64,000 nt of DNA from Calliopum simillimum (GCA_951812925.1 OX638369.1:54696373-54760372), one strand, 5' to 3'; shown: positions 1-12,270, counted from the stretch's first letter. Made by a program: numbers and translations. The notes: generated by a model not told the origin, from the sequence alone.

Positions 1-281
1 GACTCTTTCAACAATATTTGTATTTTGATTTTTGCAAAATTTAAAAATTTTTTCTTCATTTTCCAAAATTTTCGACATTTTTCTTTCCACCCGCCTAGCA
101 TTTTCTTTCCATGTTTCTGCAAAACTTTGATTTTTCTAAATTTCTCGAACTTCGTCTGCTGCTTTTTGAATTCGCCTACACTTTTAGAAATTCTACAATA
201 TTTTCGACTTTGACAATTTTTCATTTTGTGGTTTTCTTTTTTTAGATTTTTTGAAAATTATTTTCTAAATTTTCCAAATAT

Positions 282-1201
282 CCCTATAATTCGGCAGCAC
301 TAGTCCTGATCTAGCGATTTCGCTAGCTACCGGTAGCCGGTACTAGTCCCCTGCCTATCTACCTACAATGTGTTTGACTGTAGAATTTAACACAGAGATG
401 TCATTGAAAGGGACTGAGAGGCGATACTGTGTACTACCTTTCGCTAGCTATATCGCCGGCCATATCGCTTGTGAGAAAGAGCGCTTTCTTACTGAAAAAA
501 AAAAAAAAAAAAAACAAAAACAAAACTACCCATACTGAGATTCGAACAAAGGGTACAAAGTTTTTTACCTAAATTACGAAGTCTTTAGCTCACTCGTCTA
601 TAAAGCTTATTGACGTAGTTGTGTGAAATTCAAATATTTGAAAATTTTTTTGTTTTTTTTTTTAATTTTGTTCTCTTTTTTTTTTTTGCTTTTTTGATAA
701 ATAATATTACTCAAAAAAGGAAATATTACGTGTGTCGCTTGCTACTTCGCTAACAATATTGGGCCAATTGTCTCCTTGAGAACATCTGAGTGCATAACCT
801 TTCGCTAGTGAAGTGACTGAACTTCAGTGGTCCGTGAATTCACTAGTGTGTATGGGGCGCTCGCCACCAGTATAACTACAGGCATTCTTTAACATTTTTG
901 AGTTTTGGAACATTTTTATTTCCATTAAACTGGCATTTTTTCTTAAAAAAGGTTTTTCCATGTTTCTGAAAATTTTCGACTTTTTCTAAATGTTTATTTT
1001 TTTGTACTACCATCCTTGTTTTTCCAAAGTTCTTCGATATTTTCGATTTATACATTTTTCATTTCTAACTCTTCCCAGCAGTTCTCAAGGAGACAATTGG
1101 CACAATATCACTAGCGAAGTAGTAGATTGTAGAGAGAGTAGTACTATACCCCTTAAGACCAGTGAATTCGCCAGTTCAGAACTAGTCGAAGGCGCTACAG
1201 G
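282..1201. mobile_element. ACTAGTCC-rich inverted-repeat element
   Basis: The two ends match as degenerate inverted repeats: CCCTATAATTCGGC at the left and GGCGCTACAGGG at the right, followed inwards by ACTAGTCC/GGACTAGT-type motifs and a TAGCGA/TCGCTA motif. A second inverted pair lies inside, around 765-795 and 1080-1105 (CCAATTGTCTCCTTGAG and its complement). No protein-coding region is visible. It resembles the element at 22380-24091 in its CCCT ends and CTAGT motifs. Exact ends and target duplication are not resolved, so the class is open. Confidence 0.35.
497..600 (-). repeat. tRNA-like (B-box plus T-run) relic
   Basis: On the minus strand a B-box-like GTTCGAATC is followed about 25 bases later by a long T-run, as at the end of a Pol III transcript. 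A weak A-box-like stretch lies about 50 bases before it. No cloverleaf with good stems can be drawn, so this is a tRNA-derived repeat rather than a working tRNA. Similar pieces occur near 17.6, 44.8, 45.3 and 60.5 kb. Confidence 0.3.
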
Positions 1202-1938
1202 GTTTCGAGAATTTTAATTTTTTTCACAGTATTTGTTGACTTTTTCTGGATCTCTCAAATTTTCCAGACTAACATTTTTCATTTATAAAGGTTTTTCCAT
1301 ACTTTTCGATAATTTTGAAAGTATTCGACTAATTTGAATTTTTGAGTTCATCTGCACTTTACGAAATTCTTCAACATTTACGTTTTAAATATTCGGCATT
1401 TGCGGACATTTCCGGCGCTCTTAACATTTTTCGATTTTTTCATATTTTCCTAATTTTTTTCAACATAACTTTCGACTTCATTTTCATTGATTTTCCCGAA
1501 AAAAAGGTTTAGCACCGTTTCTATAGTAAACTTTTAGGCTATAAGTCTGCCGACCAACATTTTTCTGTTTAAGGAACAGTTAGTGAGTCTTTTTTTTGCA
1601 AAAAACAGACTTTAGACTGCCAAAACAAAGGTTTTGTGCAAAAATAGAGCTGTTTAACTTTAAAAGTTCGATAATACAACATTGAAATTTAATAAATTCC
1701 TCTAAAATACAGTGCCTGCTAAATTTATACTGGAATAAAACCGCATAGCCTTCGATATCTTTAATTGCACAACAATAGCAATTCATTTCAAACATCACTA
1801 TGGCAATTTTTTTCTTAACTGAATATCCAATATTTTGTGTCTTTCCACCCAAACTATACATCATTGTGCCGCCCCTTATCTATGCAAATGACTGACTAAC
1901 TACCGCCAAACTGACGACGCTGCTGCTGTTGATTGAAG

Positions 1939-2091
1939 AGCGTGGAAATTGCCGACACCCTGTATGATGTGCCATGGTATAAATGTGATGTGGAAACAAG
2001 AAGAATGATTCTAATGATTTTGCGAAGGTCACAGAAAGCAAAGAAAATTGCTGTGCCATTTTTTACACCATCACTAGCGGCATTTAGTTCG
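1939..2091 (+). CDS. Odorant receptor, penultimate coding exon (partial gene)
   Basis: This exon encodes 51 residues ending in the conserved C-terminal region of insect seven-transmembrane odorant receptors (7tm_6 family): the DTLYDVPWYKCDVETRR block, the MILMILRRSQK segment and the PFFTPSLAAFSS stretch that leads into the last helix. Such receptors pair with Orco as ligand-gated cation channels in sensory-neuron membranes. I start the exon after AG at 1937-1938, because an in-frame stop lies just upstream. It ends at a GTGAGT donor (2092) in phase 0, which is usual for this intron in the family. The acceptor's pyrimidine tract is poor. Upstream exons are not visible in 1-1930, which is repeat-filled, so the 5' part either lies outside the window or is lost. 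Family assignment is confident; the subtype is not known. Confidence 0.75.
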
Positions 2092-2296
2092 GTGAGTTGG
2101 TTGTCCATGAAAATGCACTTTAAATTAGAGAGCACTTGTCATTTTGAGAAAAAAAAAAAAAAAAATGGTGAGTTAAAATGTGACAAGAACAACATTTTGT
2201 GCAAAGTATTCGATCTGAAAATGCATTTCTTATTTTTTTTTTTTTTTTTAAATAGATATACTTTGCATCACTTTAATCCAATATTTCTATTTACAG

Positions 2297-2347
2297 ATGA
2301 TAAGTACAGCTGGCTCGTATATAGCATTGTTGAAAACATTTTTATAA
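2297..2347 (+). CDS. Odorant receptor, last coding exon
   Basis: After a TTTACAG acceptor the phase-0 reading frame is MISTAGSYIALLKTFL and a stop. It matches the end of the seventh helix of insect odorant receptors, where the pattern I-x-S-Y-x-x-L-x-x-x is followed within a few residues by the stop. The 205-bp intron from 2092 to 2296 contains two homopolymer runs but no disruption. Only 16 residues are coded, so the match is persuasive mainly because it continues the preceding exon in the right phase. Confidence 0.75.
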   Translation: MISTAGSYIALLKTFL

Positions 2348-2430
2348 ATTTCAAACAAAGTGACAATTTGCAGTTTATGGAAGGTGTCGTTAAAATATCG
2401 TAACTTTTAATTAATGTCGATTGTTGTTTA

Positions 2431-2436
2431 AATAAA
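2431..2436 (+). terminator. Poly(A) signal of the odorant receptor
   Basis: AATAAA lies 84 bases after the receptor stop codon, with a second AATAAA about 25 bases further on. The position suits a short 3' UTR. Confidence 0.45.
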
Positions 2437-3136
2437 AATTCATTGGAAATGCACATAATAAACTCGCACCTACGTGTATTGAAAACTTATGTATTTCACT
2501 ACGAATAAATAGTAATTGCGTCTGTTTTAATTGATTTTATGGAAAAGTGCATTTATTTTAGTTGTAAATTTAATACTAAAGTTTATCCAATAATTGAGCT
2601 TCAAAATATAGCAAAGACGGTATATTTTCCTCGTTTAGGCTAAGATATCTTAAAAACCGTATAAGATACAGCAGTTTTAAGGCCGGATTCGGATTTAGCA
2701 TTGCGAAATGCATTTAATGTAATTATTTTTATATTTGTTTGTTCTGTTTTTTTCTCTTAATTTTTTTAATTTTATATAGTTTTCATGCAAGTGCATACCA
2801 TGAACACAAAAATGTGCATACCTAGCGAAGACGAGCAGCTAGGATTTTAGTTTTACAATTTTTTTAATCTAGAAACAATATAGAAACTTTCTGCATTAGC
2901 CGATTTTGGATCCATTTTAGCTACACTTTCCCCATTTTCAAGCTCACCGTGAGGTGTTTTTGAAGCTATATCAGAGTTACAGTAAACAACATTACTCTTT
3001 AAACTTCACCTTCCAACTTTTTCAACTGAATCAAAAACTTTTACAGTTATCAACCATTGAAATAAAGGTTTTTCAACTCCATACGAAGGACTACATTATA
3101 TAAGCCTTTTATTTCGAAAGTGCAGTAAGTCCATTC

Positions 3137-3316
3137 AAGGTGCAAAAGTAATGTCATAATATGAATTGGCTGGCACTTTGCTAAAATGAATGAAATTGGC
3201 ATCTGTTTTCACTAAAAGTTTACTTGATGCTGTGGGGTTAATGGCATTAAGTGGAAAAATAATTTAACAGATTATTATAATACATAATATGTATGACATT
3301 ACTTGTGCCACTTAAT
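3137..3316. mobile_element. Small MITE with GTAATGTCATA ends
   Basis: The ends AAGGTGCAAAAGTAATGTC and, reversed, AAGTGGCACAAGTAATGTC form inverted repeats of roughly 27 bp with a few mismatches. No coding potential is seen. A related, more worn copy can be followed at about 49850-50155. Confidence 0.4.
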
Positions 3317-3377
3317 GTACTTACCCTACTTTCAAAATAAACGATTCAAATTACAAACGTTATCGAAAAAGAAACTA

Positions 3378-4110
3378 GTAAAAGTGTAACCGTTGGCCTG
3401 GCCCAAAAATAAATACTCTACACTGCAGTATTTTGAAAATGTTGCTTATACGTGTATGTGAGGTGCCACGCCCTCTTGTTCGAGTTCACCCAGTTTTTGC
3501 TCAGAGCTTGCATTTATAGTTCTTAGTGTCTGAGTGAAATTTGGTTGGATTATCTCAATAAAACGTTTTCAATATAGCGTTTTGAAGCTTTTGCTTATAT
3601 AGGAGGTACCACGTCCTCTTATTCGAGTTCGTCTAGTTTTAGCTAAGAGCGTGCATTTATAGTCCTTAGTATTTAAATGAAATTGGTTGGATTATCTCTA
3701 AAAACTCTTTCAGTATAGCATTTTGAAACTTTTGCTTATATGGGCTTGTCTGATTTCACCCAGTTTTTGCTCAAACCTTGCATTTATAGTTTATAGTATC
3801 TGAGTAAAATTTAGTTTGATTATCTCCAAAAACAGCTTCAGTATAGCGTTTTGAAGCTTGCGCTTACAATTCGTAGTATTTTGTGTATTTGGGCTGCATT
3901 GTCGTGAAAAATACTCTTAATGTTGCATTTTAAATAAATTTTTTGTATAGGCGGTAGGCGTGTCCATTGACCGATGTCGCTCAATCCCTCGAGCTAACAT
4001 TTACGGCAAACAGATTGTACCAAATTTAATTGAATTATCTTGGTAAGTTTTCCCGTAAAAATATTTCCTTCTCTGCGTTACAAACGGAAGGAGAAAGTGA
4101 ATATAAAAGG
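3378..4110 (+). mobile_element. Helentron (INE-1/DINE-1 type), truncated 3' end
   Basis: It begins with the shared GTTGGCCTGGCC / CTACACTGCAGTATTTTGAAA start and holds about three tandem modules of roughly 140 bp, each with a GAGGTGCCACGCCC core and a TTGGTTGGATTATCTC segment. It ends with CTCTGCGTTACAAACGGAAGG...GAATATA. The CAGCCAG microsatellite and GGACATGGCTATATCGACTC block seen in the other copies are missing, so this copy has an internal deletion. It carries no Rep/helicase gene and is non-autonomous. Confidence 0.6.
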
Positions 4111-6538
4111 AAATTCATGACTATCCGATGCATTTGGCTAAATAAATAACACTTAATTCTGGACGTGATAGAATAAAATACACTTTTAAAGAATAGAAAA
4201 AAAAGTTTTGTATTTGTGAGCCTATGTAATTGATACCAAAGCTCTCTAATGCCATGGGTACAAAAGACGTCAGGATTTTAAGAAATCCTTACCTAAATGT
4301 GCAATTAGGATTATTTTCAGTACTTGGACGTGTCCCATTTTCAAAATAAACGGCTCAATTGTTTTGAATAAATAAGAATTGCATTCAGCTTTGGACTATT
4401 TTACGTTATTCTTTGCACAAGGTCTAATAATGCAATGCACAGAACAAACCTCAATGCGGCACTGTGCCCCTTGAGGTTACCTTTTTCTGAATCATGTAGA
4501 GAGTGAAGCCTATCTAATAACTCTGTCATTCTTTGGGTCATGATACTAGGTTGCAACCCAAGTGCACAACGAGTAAGTGCTCTATTTGCAATTTAGATCC
4601 AAACCATAGCAAAAAGTAGTCAATCCGAAACACCCAGCATGCTGAATCCTAGGTGTTATTGATTCCCATGGCACTAGAAAATCTCCGGTCTGATTCGTTA
4701 GTCGAGGCTACTACAAATAAAACTTGAACTAGCCTATGGGAACGTTTTACACAATGCTATCCTCACTTCAAGAAGGCTCTCAAGTTCTTTGGAAAAGTAG
4801 ATTGACTTAAGATCGTTTCGCCATAACATGACTTGCTATGCAAAATGAGAACGTGTTATCAACTGCATCTCCAAGAGCTATGAGCTTATAACAAGAGATC
4901 ACAACTTGTTGAATTGTCGCTTTAGGGGTGTAGGCTCCACAAATGGACACGATGTCTATGTTTGGTATATCTTTCTTTTGGAACTCATTAACTGAACAAT
5001 TTTTTCCAGTAAACATCATCAATTTCTCATTATTACCACGCAATTTGCTTCCTTTCTCAAATTTTTGCGGATGGAATATTTGGGCTAGAGTCAGGCTTTC
5101 CACCCGATATATGCTCATTAAACTTCAACTTTTGTGATGGATCTATTTCAGATCAGATTGTTTGGCTACAACCCCAAGAGATGTTGATTTGTTGACGCCC
5201 ATTGATTTCAGAATCAGATAAGCCACACTTGGTTTTACCGGCATTAAAATCAACTCAATCACGACACCTATCGTACTACCGGGTCAGCCAATGTAAAACT
5301 AGAAGGTATTGTCAAAAAATTTTAATTTTTTTTTAACGAAAATTCAATCAGTTATCCATACCAAAATTGATCATGCTAAAAGTAGTATACAAAAAGACTT
5401 GAAGAACGAAATCCAAAAATTAAAAAAGGCACGTAAGAAAATTCATTGTGAGAAATTGCATTCGATGAAGATGTTACACCTTGATAGAAGGTCATATCGT
5501 CGGGTTAAAACTACATCCAACTAGACATCTAAATTTTTCATGTTTTGAGAAAAAAGCGTTTTAAGTTCTTTGAAAATCGTTTTTTGTATGGGATTTTGTA
5601 GTTTTCTGCTTTTTATTCTTTATATAAATTTAGGTGGGGACGATGTTATAGTAAAATTATTTATTTGTTAATAAATTGTTTTGAAAATTGTGACAAGATA
5701 AAATTATTTGAGGGGAATGTGCTTTCATCACAGTGCAGCTTTTTAAAATACAAGTGCATCAGAGATTACTCTTATTGACGTCATTGACGTCATCATCATC
5801 AGAAAAAACAAATTGTTGCAATTGTAGTCACCAATGACAAACAAATTCAATATTTCTGTTTATTTGCATCTGCTTCAGTTATTTAGTATGTTTTTACAAA
5901 AACAGAACCGCAATCGTAGTACGACATAACCCCCCAGGATGTGCCAATCTGTTTACTTTAGAGATTTTATGATTTTTGTGGTTTTAGTTCACAAAAGTTT
6001 TATTTTCCAAGAAAGAATATATTTTGTAAGTATTATTTATTTATTTATAATCAAGTTCATTTGACTTCTTTGGTCATAAAATTTGTTGTAAATTTTGTAC
6101 AAATTAAACAGTGTAAGATATTGGCGTGATAGTGCAATCACTCATATTCCAGTTCACTAAGTTTTTGTTGAGAACTTTCCCTAACTGTTCTTTATATCAA
6201 AATGTATTTTGATTTCCGTAGATATTGCTATTAATAAAGTGTTCCTCCATCGATTTCTATAACTCAACTTTAATTAATTTCAGGTTACGAAACTTTTCGG
6301 AGGTGATAGAGGAGACCTAGATTAACAAAAAATTTCACCTGGGTGGTCTAAAATGTACCCCTGAGGAGTTACAGTGTTAAAAATGATTTTCTGACTAGTT
6401 TTACAAAAAAAAAAAAATAAAAAATTTAATTTATTGGGTCACCCTAGGTTGGGTTAAGTTAATGGTGACGGTAATTATGTAGAGCAAAAACCTCTCATAG
6501 ACCAACTAGGTCCATAGCGTTGGGTGATGATTCTATAT
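4111..6538. other. Spacer between repeats, no recognised gene
   Basis: This AT-rich stretch has two short open frames, 4807-5118 (minus) and 5309-5524 (plus), that match no family I recognise. A short tandem TTGACGTCA repeat lies near 5775-5791. I see no splice-consistent exon or complete transposon. Confidence 0.3.
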
Positions 6539-7110
6539 GGGTCACTCCAAAGTCTTAGAGAAAACATTTTAATGAAAAAGTTTTAGTTAATAGTATGAGC
6601 TTTCTGAGAGAGTATTTGGTTTACAGGGTTTAGAAGGATTTTGCAAAGTTTTGGACTTTTAGAGATGATATTTTCATTTTTTTTTTGTAATTTTTAGACT
6701 TTGGCGGGCATTTTGGTATAAAAAAGTCCTATTAACATACCTTTTTATGATTTTTTGTGAAATCCTAGTCAAATTTCTTTTATTTCGGTGGAACAATTGT
6801 CATACCAATTTTTTCATTTGAGGACAGAACGAGACTTGACCTCAAATGAAAAAAGTGTTATAAAAATCAACTAACGAATTAAAGAAAATTTTACAAGGAT
6901 TCCAAAAAATATTATAAATAGGACCTTTTTCATACTAAAATGGCCAAGTCTTACAAAAGGGAAACAAATTGAAAATATCAACTGTAAAGGTCCAGAACTT
7001 TGCGCAATCCTTTTGAACCGTATAAACCAAAAATGCACTTTTAAAAAGCTCAGTCAATTAGCTAAAAGTTTCTCAAAAAAAATTTTTCTCTAAAATGTTA
7101 AGATGACCCA
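6539..7110. repeat. Foldback element, arms about 270 bp
   Basis: The left half (from GGGTCACTCC at 6539) and the right half (to GATGACCC near 7107) are diverged reverse complements. They meet in a central TTTTTTCATTTGAGG...CCTCAAATGAAAAAA palindrome near 6830. No transposase is present, and the target duplication is not clear. Confidence 0.5.
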
Positions 7111-7139
7111 AGTAATTTTTTTTTGTAAATCAAGTCAGA

Positions 7140-7524
7140 CAGGCCTGTTTCGAAATCCGTGTGATTTGAATTACTTTTCATTAAGGAGGCTTTTTGATGA
7201 AAACGGTGAGTGGAACGATAAAAAGTTTTAGAATCTCTTTCGTGGAGAATTGTTGGCTCGACAAATAATATTGATTTGCATTAACGAAAAAGTAACCTTT
7301 CGAGAAATATTCTTAAAAAACATCAAAAAGTTAAAAATTTCAATTTTATCGAATATTTCCTAAACGAATACCTTTCCGTAAATACAAAATCAATATTATT
7401 TGTAGAACCTGTAATTCTCCATGTAAAAGATTCTGATACTTTTTATCGTGTGACTCACAATTTACATCAAAAAGCTTCTGAAATGAAAAGTAATTGAAAC
7501 CACACGGATTACGGAAAAGGCCTG
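7140..7524. mobile_element. CAGGCCTG-ended MITE, copy 1
   Basis: This 385-bp inverted-repeat element starts at CAGGCCTG and ends at GGCCTG. The long terminal repeats run through ATCCGTGTGATTT, ACTTTTCATTAAGGAGG and GTGAGT...GATAAAAAGT. It is flanked on both sides by AGA, a possible 3-bp target duplication, which would suit PIF/Harbinger- or CACTA-like enzymes. No coding sequence is present. Confidence 0.6.
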
Positions 7525-7880
7525 AGAAACTCAGTTTTAACCCGACAACTCCTCTGGGGTACATTTTATGCCGCCTCTTCATATGCAATTTTTCGTTAGT
7601 CTAGGTCTCCTGTATCGCTTAACAGTAGCTTCGTAACCTTATCGATGGACGGAAATCGCACAGTGTAGAACAAGCTAGGTGGACAAAACTCGACGCCTGA
7701 GTTCTCTTTTGCCCCATACGCCTATTCGTTAAAAAGGCAAAAGCACATAAACTATATCGACAAAACCACAAGTCATTTCTTTTGCTTTTTCAACGAAGTT
7801 GCGTTTGGAGCAAACGAGAATTCAGGCGCCAAACTATTTTTTGATATTTTTGGGTAGTGTAAGCCTTATCACAACATATT

Positions 7881-8264
7881 CAGGCCTATTCCATAATCCG
7901 TGTGGTTTCAATTACTTTTCATTAAGGAGGCTTTTTCATGAAAATGGTGAGTCACACGACAAATAGTATTAGAAACTTTTTTGTGGGGAATTATAGGTTC
8001 TACAAATAACATTAATTGGCATTAACGGAAAAGTAAGCGTTTAGAATATATTATTAAAAAACCGCAAAAAGTCGAAAAATTCGACTTTATCGAATATTTC
8101 CGAAACAGTTACTTTTTCGTAAATACAAATGAATATTATTTGTAGCACTTGTAATGCTCCACAAAAGAGATTATTTTACTTTTTATCGTGTGACTCACCA
8201 TTTTCATCTATAAGCCTCCTTACTGAAAAGTAATTGAAACCACGCGGATTACAGAACAGGCCTG
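7881..8264. mobile_element. CAGGCCTG-ended MITE, copy 2
   Basis: This is a second member of the same family, 384 bp, 356 bp to the right of copy 1, with the same ends and internal palindromic plan. It is flanked by ATT on both sides, again a possible 3-bp target duplication. It differs from copy 1 at many bases, so the two are not a recent tandem duplication. Confidence 0.6.
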
Positions 8265-9000
8265 ATTATTTATATTTTGATATACCGGGTGCGTCAAAAG
8301 TCCCTGAACGATGAAGTGCTGCACGTATAATCAAAAAACAAACAATACGTGTCCAATATTTTTAAGAAGGCTATTCAATGCTACCAATCTTGACCCCCTA
8401 CACGTCTCCACCTACGGGGGACGGGAGCAATTCAAAAAATTTATATGTCAACCCCCAATTTTTATTGCGGATTCGGATTTGCCGTGTAAAAATACGATAT
8501 TTTGTCTGAAACATTTTTTCTTATTCATCATAGATTAGGATTTTGTCATATAGATTAATATTATTTTATTGCAATATTTTCGATTTATATATAATTTATA
8601 TGGTAAACAAATTTTGCTGGAGGAAGCTTGTACCCCTAAAACCCACCCCGTGTGCACGGGCTTGACATAGATGTCGATGTAATTGACAAAAATAAAATTA
8701 AAAATACAAACTTTTATATCTCAAACTAGAATATGTAGGACCTTGAAGTTAATACTATTTATTTTTTAAGGTATATATTGTACTTACATACAGCTGTATG
8801 GCCTCAAAAAAATGTCAAGTCCCCCGCAAATTTATTCGGGCATCAAAGAGTTAAGGAGTTTATAAAGGGATCAGTAATTAAAAGTAGCATAGATAGCAAG
8901 TCTTCCGTGCTGTGTATCAATATTTTGTGTATGGTAGCAGGCATATAATACCATGAATAATAGTGGTAATAAATATATAACAGAGCGGGCGGTGCCATAC
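8265..9000. other. Repeat-derived spacer
   Basis: TACCGGGTGCGTCAAAAGTCCCTG at 8282-8305 resembles the end of a Tc1/mariner-type element next to a TA, but no matching second end is visible. The remainder is AT-rich with no recognised gene. Confidence 0.25.
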
Positions 9001-9776
9001 CCCTAAATAGAAACTATTAAGGGTATTACCTTTGGCTTAGTCAAACATTAAATACGCTACACTGCAGTATTTTTAAAATTTTGCTTGTATGGATGGTGCC
9101 ACGACCTCTTGTCCGAATTCACATACTTGCACATACTGTTCTCAGTGTCTGAGTGAAACTTGGTTGGATTATCTCAAAAAACATTTTCAGTATAGCATTT
9201 TGCAGTTTTTGCTTATATGGGAGGTGCCACGACCTCTTGTCTGAGGTAGCCTAGTCTTTGTTCAGGGCTTGCCTTTACTGTTTTAACTGCAAAAGTGAAA
9301 TTAAGTTGAATTATCTCGAAAAACGCTTTACGTATAAGCATTTTTAAACTTTTGCTTGTATGGGAGGTGCCACACCTTCTTGTCCGAGTATGCTCAGTTT
9401 TTTCTCAGAGCTGGCGCTTACGATTCATAGCGTTTGTGTTTATTTTGGTTGCATTTTCGTGAAAAATATTCCTAAAGTTGCATTTTGAATATATTTTTTG
9501 TATGGGTGTTAGGCGCGTCCGTTGATTGATTTCGCTCATTCTCAATAAGTCAAGCTAACTTTGACAACGGAGTTAGTGTTCCAAATTCTTCGAATTATCT
9601 TGCTTAGTTTTCCCGTAAAAAATATTTCCACAGACAGCCAGCCAGCCATACGGACATGGCTATATTGACTCAGGAGGTAACGCTGATCAAGAATTTATAT
9701 ACTTTTCCATACCTGCCACGCCTTCTTCTCTGCATTACAAACGGAAGGACAAAGTGAATATACCTTGGGTATAAAA
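9000..9776 (+). mobile_element. Helentron (INE-1/DINE-1 type)
   Basis: It starts with GGGTATTACCTTTGGC and has three tandem modules centred on GAGGTGCCACGACC-like cores (near 9095, 9226 and 9366). A CAGCCAGCCA microsatellite, the ACGGACATGGCTATATTGACTC block and the TATACCTTGGGTATA terminal hairpin follow. The GACATGGCTA...GATCAAGAAT block is the diagnostic shared with Drosophila INE-1. It has no coding capacity. Confidence 0.7.
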
Positions 9777-11015
9777 ACGCTCTCATGGCTAAGCCACTGT
9801 ATCGATTTTTTTGAAATTTGGTATGGAACGATAACATGACTTTTGTGTTTTTAAGTCGACTTTGTCACGCCACAAAAGAGTAAGTGCACTGACATGGTTA
9901 CTGATTTGCTTAAGTTAACAGTTGGGTAGTCTCTTTAAAACCATATTGAAATGGTCGAATTCCACCCATCGATTATGTTACGATTTACAGTCAACAAACA
10001 CTTTACTAAACACTGAACGCAATAGAAAAGATAGTCGCTAATCGAAAAAGAGCAGGGTTTTATCTTTTCGTCAACCGATAACCATAATAGGGGCCTAGGA
10101 CTCAGATCGGTCGATAAGCTGTTACTTTAAACTATACTTTTTCGATACTTTTCATTCGATACTTTTTGACACCACTTGATATGTAGGTACGTAATTTTCT
10201 AATTTAACGAAGCCAAATATCATTAGGTTCACACATCACGTGGCGAGTGACTGCTCATTCCCCCCACTCGCCTTTATTTAATTTTTGTTCCATAATTTAT
10301 GTGGCCTAAAAATAAATAAATTGAACGTTGTTTTTGATAACTCATTTATAAATGTAAACAATTCAATAAATTTGTTATTATTAATGCAAATATAAATTTT
10401 AACGCATGTGTACACTCCACATAACGTATGAGTAACCAGGAATCGCTGATGCGGCAAAAACATATCTAAATGCACTTAAAGTTTTTTTTTTTTATTCAAT
10501 TGAAGATAAATATAACATTTTTTAAATCAAACAAGTTAGAAAAAAAACCACATTAAAGTCAAGTTGGTTTGTATTTTCAAAGGATTCTTTTTTTTTTTTT
10601 GATTTTATTCACTTTTTCTCAGTTGACTAAATTTAAATTTTACAATTTACTGCACCTATATGTTAAGTTGTTGTTGTTATGTTATACATTAAATCAAAAA
10701 TGAATAAAACAAAATATTCACTAAATACGCTTAATGTATATACAATTTAACATTTTCTTTTTGCTTATTTATTTTCTATTAAATATTCTTTTTTTTTCTC
10801 TTTTCAATAAAAACGTAGTGGTATGCTGCTATTTTTATTTATATTTCTCTTACTTTATTTCACAGTAAAATGCAAATATTTTTCATTTTTTTATGATTAA
10901 AAAACAAACAAACAAGCGTTTCAAATTAAATAAAAGAATGATGAAAAATATGATAAAATAAATAAAAATACAAATACAACGGAAAAGCAATAGAAAAAAC
11001 ACCACTATTTCAAAG

Positions 11016-11377
11016 TCAAAGAAAAACGTTTTCGCTTAAATTTCGCATGATCCTTATCGGTGCTTTTATGCTTTGCGTTGTTACAGCGAATAAAAAACAA
11101 ATTGCCCATTTTCCCGTAGAAGAAAACATGGTACTACCAATAAACAGGAAGTTACCCATACCCATACCATCATCACCACTACCGCCACTATTCACAGCTA
11201 ATACGAGCACAGCGACAACGACAACAGCAGCAATAACAACAACAGTGCTTAGCCAACAATAAAGTAATGGCGCGACTTTAGTGGTTAGGTTGGTTATGGT
11301 GACGGCAGCAATGATGTTGTTGATGGCAGGAGATAATGCTGGCGCTCGACTTTTTTGCATAGCAGCTGGATTTTCAT
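11016..11377 (-). CDS. Dpr-family Ig receptor, last coding exon
   Basis: After a TTTTGCAG acceptor the frame completes the aspartate codon of the family-typical V-I-N-D-E-N-P-A-A-M-Q-K junction after the second Ig domain. It then codes about 120 residues to the stop at 11016. The tail has a strong hydrophobic segment (VVVIAAVVVVAVLVLAV), then a Gly/Met-rich stretch and a second weaker hydrophobic patch (AICFLFAV). It is therefore either a single-pass anchor with a short tail or, as reported for members of this family, a GPI-attachment region; the sequence does not decide. The exon is 7973 bp from the previous one. The 3' UTR presumably runs toward 10.3 kb, where several minus-strand AATAAA-like sites occur. 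Confidence 0.85.
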
Positions 11378-11869
11378 CTGCAAAAGACAAAAGCAAAAAT
11401 GTAATAATTATATTAAAAATTGTACTTAGATACTCTTAGTTGTAAAAAAAAAACAGGTTGCTGGATTTCTCAAACAAAATGAATTTTAATAAAATTTTAA
11501 TTATTTAAGCAAAATATATCAAAATATAAAAGACCAATGTTTGTGTGAAACCTCAGCATGTCGTTTTTGTAGAAGATACTAATAATGTTTTTATAACCAA
11601 CGACTGTGGTTTCTGTGTTTAAGGTTTATATTTTTTTTAAATTTATTTTTATTTATTTGCAAATAATGTGGCTGCAAAAATTTCTCAAGTGAGCCATTTT
11701 AGAATTTAAACGCAAAAAAGAATTTTGGAAAAAAATATATGTTCAACAATATTGATAAATAAATTGAAATTTTAGCTTCTTCTTCGCCTCTGAGAATATT
11801 ATAAAAAATATGTGAGCACTCCCCACATGCCCAAGAACTACTTATATCTCAGAAAAAAAATTGGGGTAT

Positions 11870-12014
11870 AAATATTGGTTTAATCGTAAATCAGTATTTT
11901 TCTTGAACGCCAGAAAGAGTAATTTTTTTAACATAAAATTTAAATTATTTGTAGACCATTCGATTCTCCATAAAGACGACTTTTAGACTTTTTATCTTGC
12001 GATTCACACACAAT
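11870..12014. mobile_element. Decayed half of a CAGGCCTG-type MITE
   Basis: The order TTATTTGTAGACC, ATTCTCCATAAAGA, TTTTTATCTTGCGATTCACAC matches the right half of the MITEs at 7140 and 7881, with many substitutions. The other half is not recognisable; a different MITE follows immediately. Confidence 0.35.
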
Positions 12015-12020
12015 TGTGTA

Positions 12021-12270
12021 TCTGTGCAAAGATGGCAAAAGCTGCTATCACATGATTTCATAGTTTTTTAGGAGAGCAAACTTAAATTTTTAATTGATAT
12101 GAAAAAGTCACAAAATCCGGTTTTTTCAAATTGTTTTTCTAAGGAACTACATGTCCTAGAACAAATATGATTTTGCCAGCTTATAGATCTCACCGAGAAC
12201 AATAGCCTGAACTTTATAACTCATTTTCACAAAAACTGCGCGATAGCAGCTTTTGCCATCTTTGCACAGA
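12021..12270. mobile_element. MITE with TCTGTGCAAAGATGGC ends
   Basis: A 250-bp unit bounded by 29-bp perfect inverted repeats: 12021-12049 reads TCTGTGCAAAGATGGCAAAA then GCTGCTATC, and 12242-12270 is the exact reverse complement. Its interior is non-coding. A poly(A) run follows the right end. No clear target duplication is seen. Confidence 0.55.

Noticed and set aside
4807..5118. 103-codon minus-strand ORF
   Set aside because: Some stretches look protein-like, but there is no family match, start context or splice support; possibly a relic of an old transposon.
5309..5524. 71-codon Lys-rich plus ORF
   Set aside because: AT-rich low-complexity composition explains it; no promoter or homology evidence.
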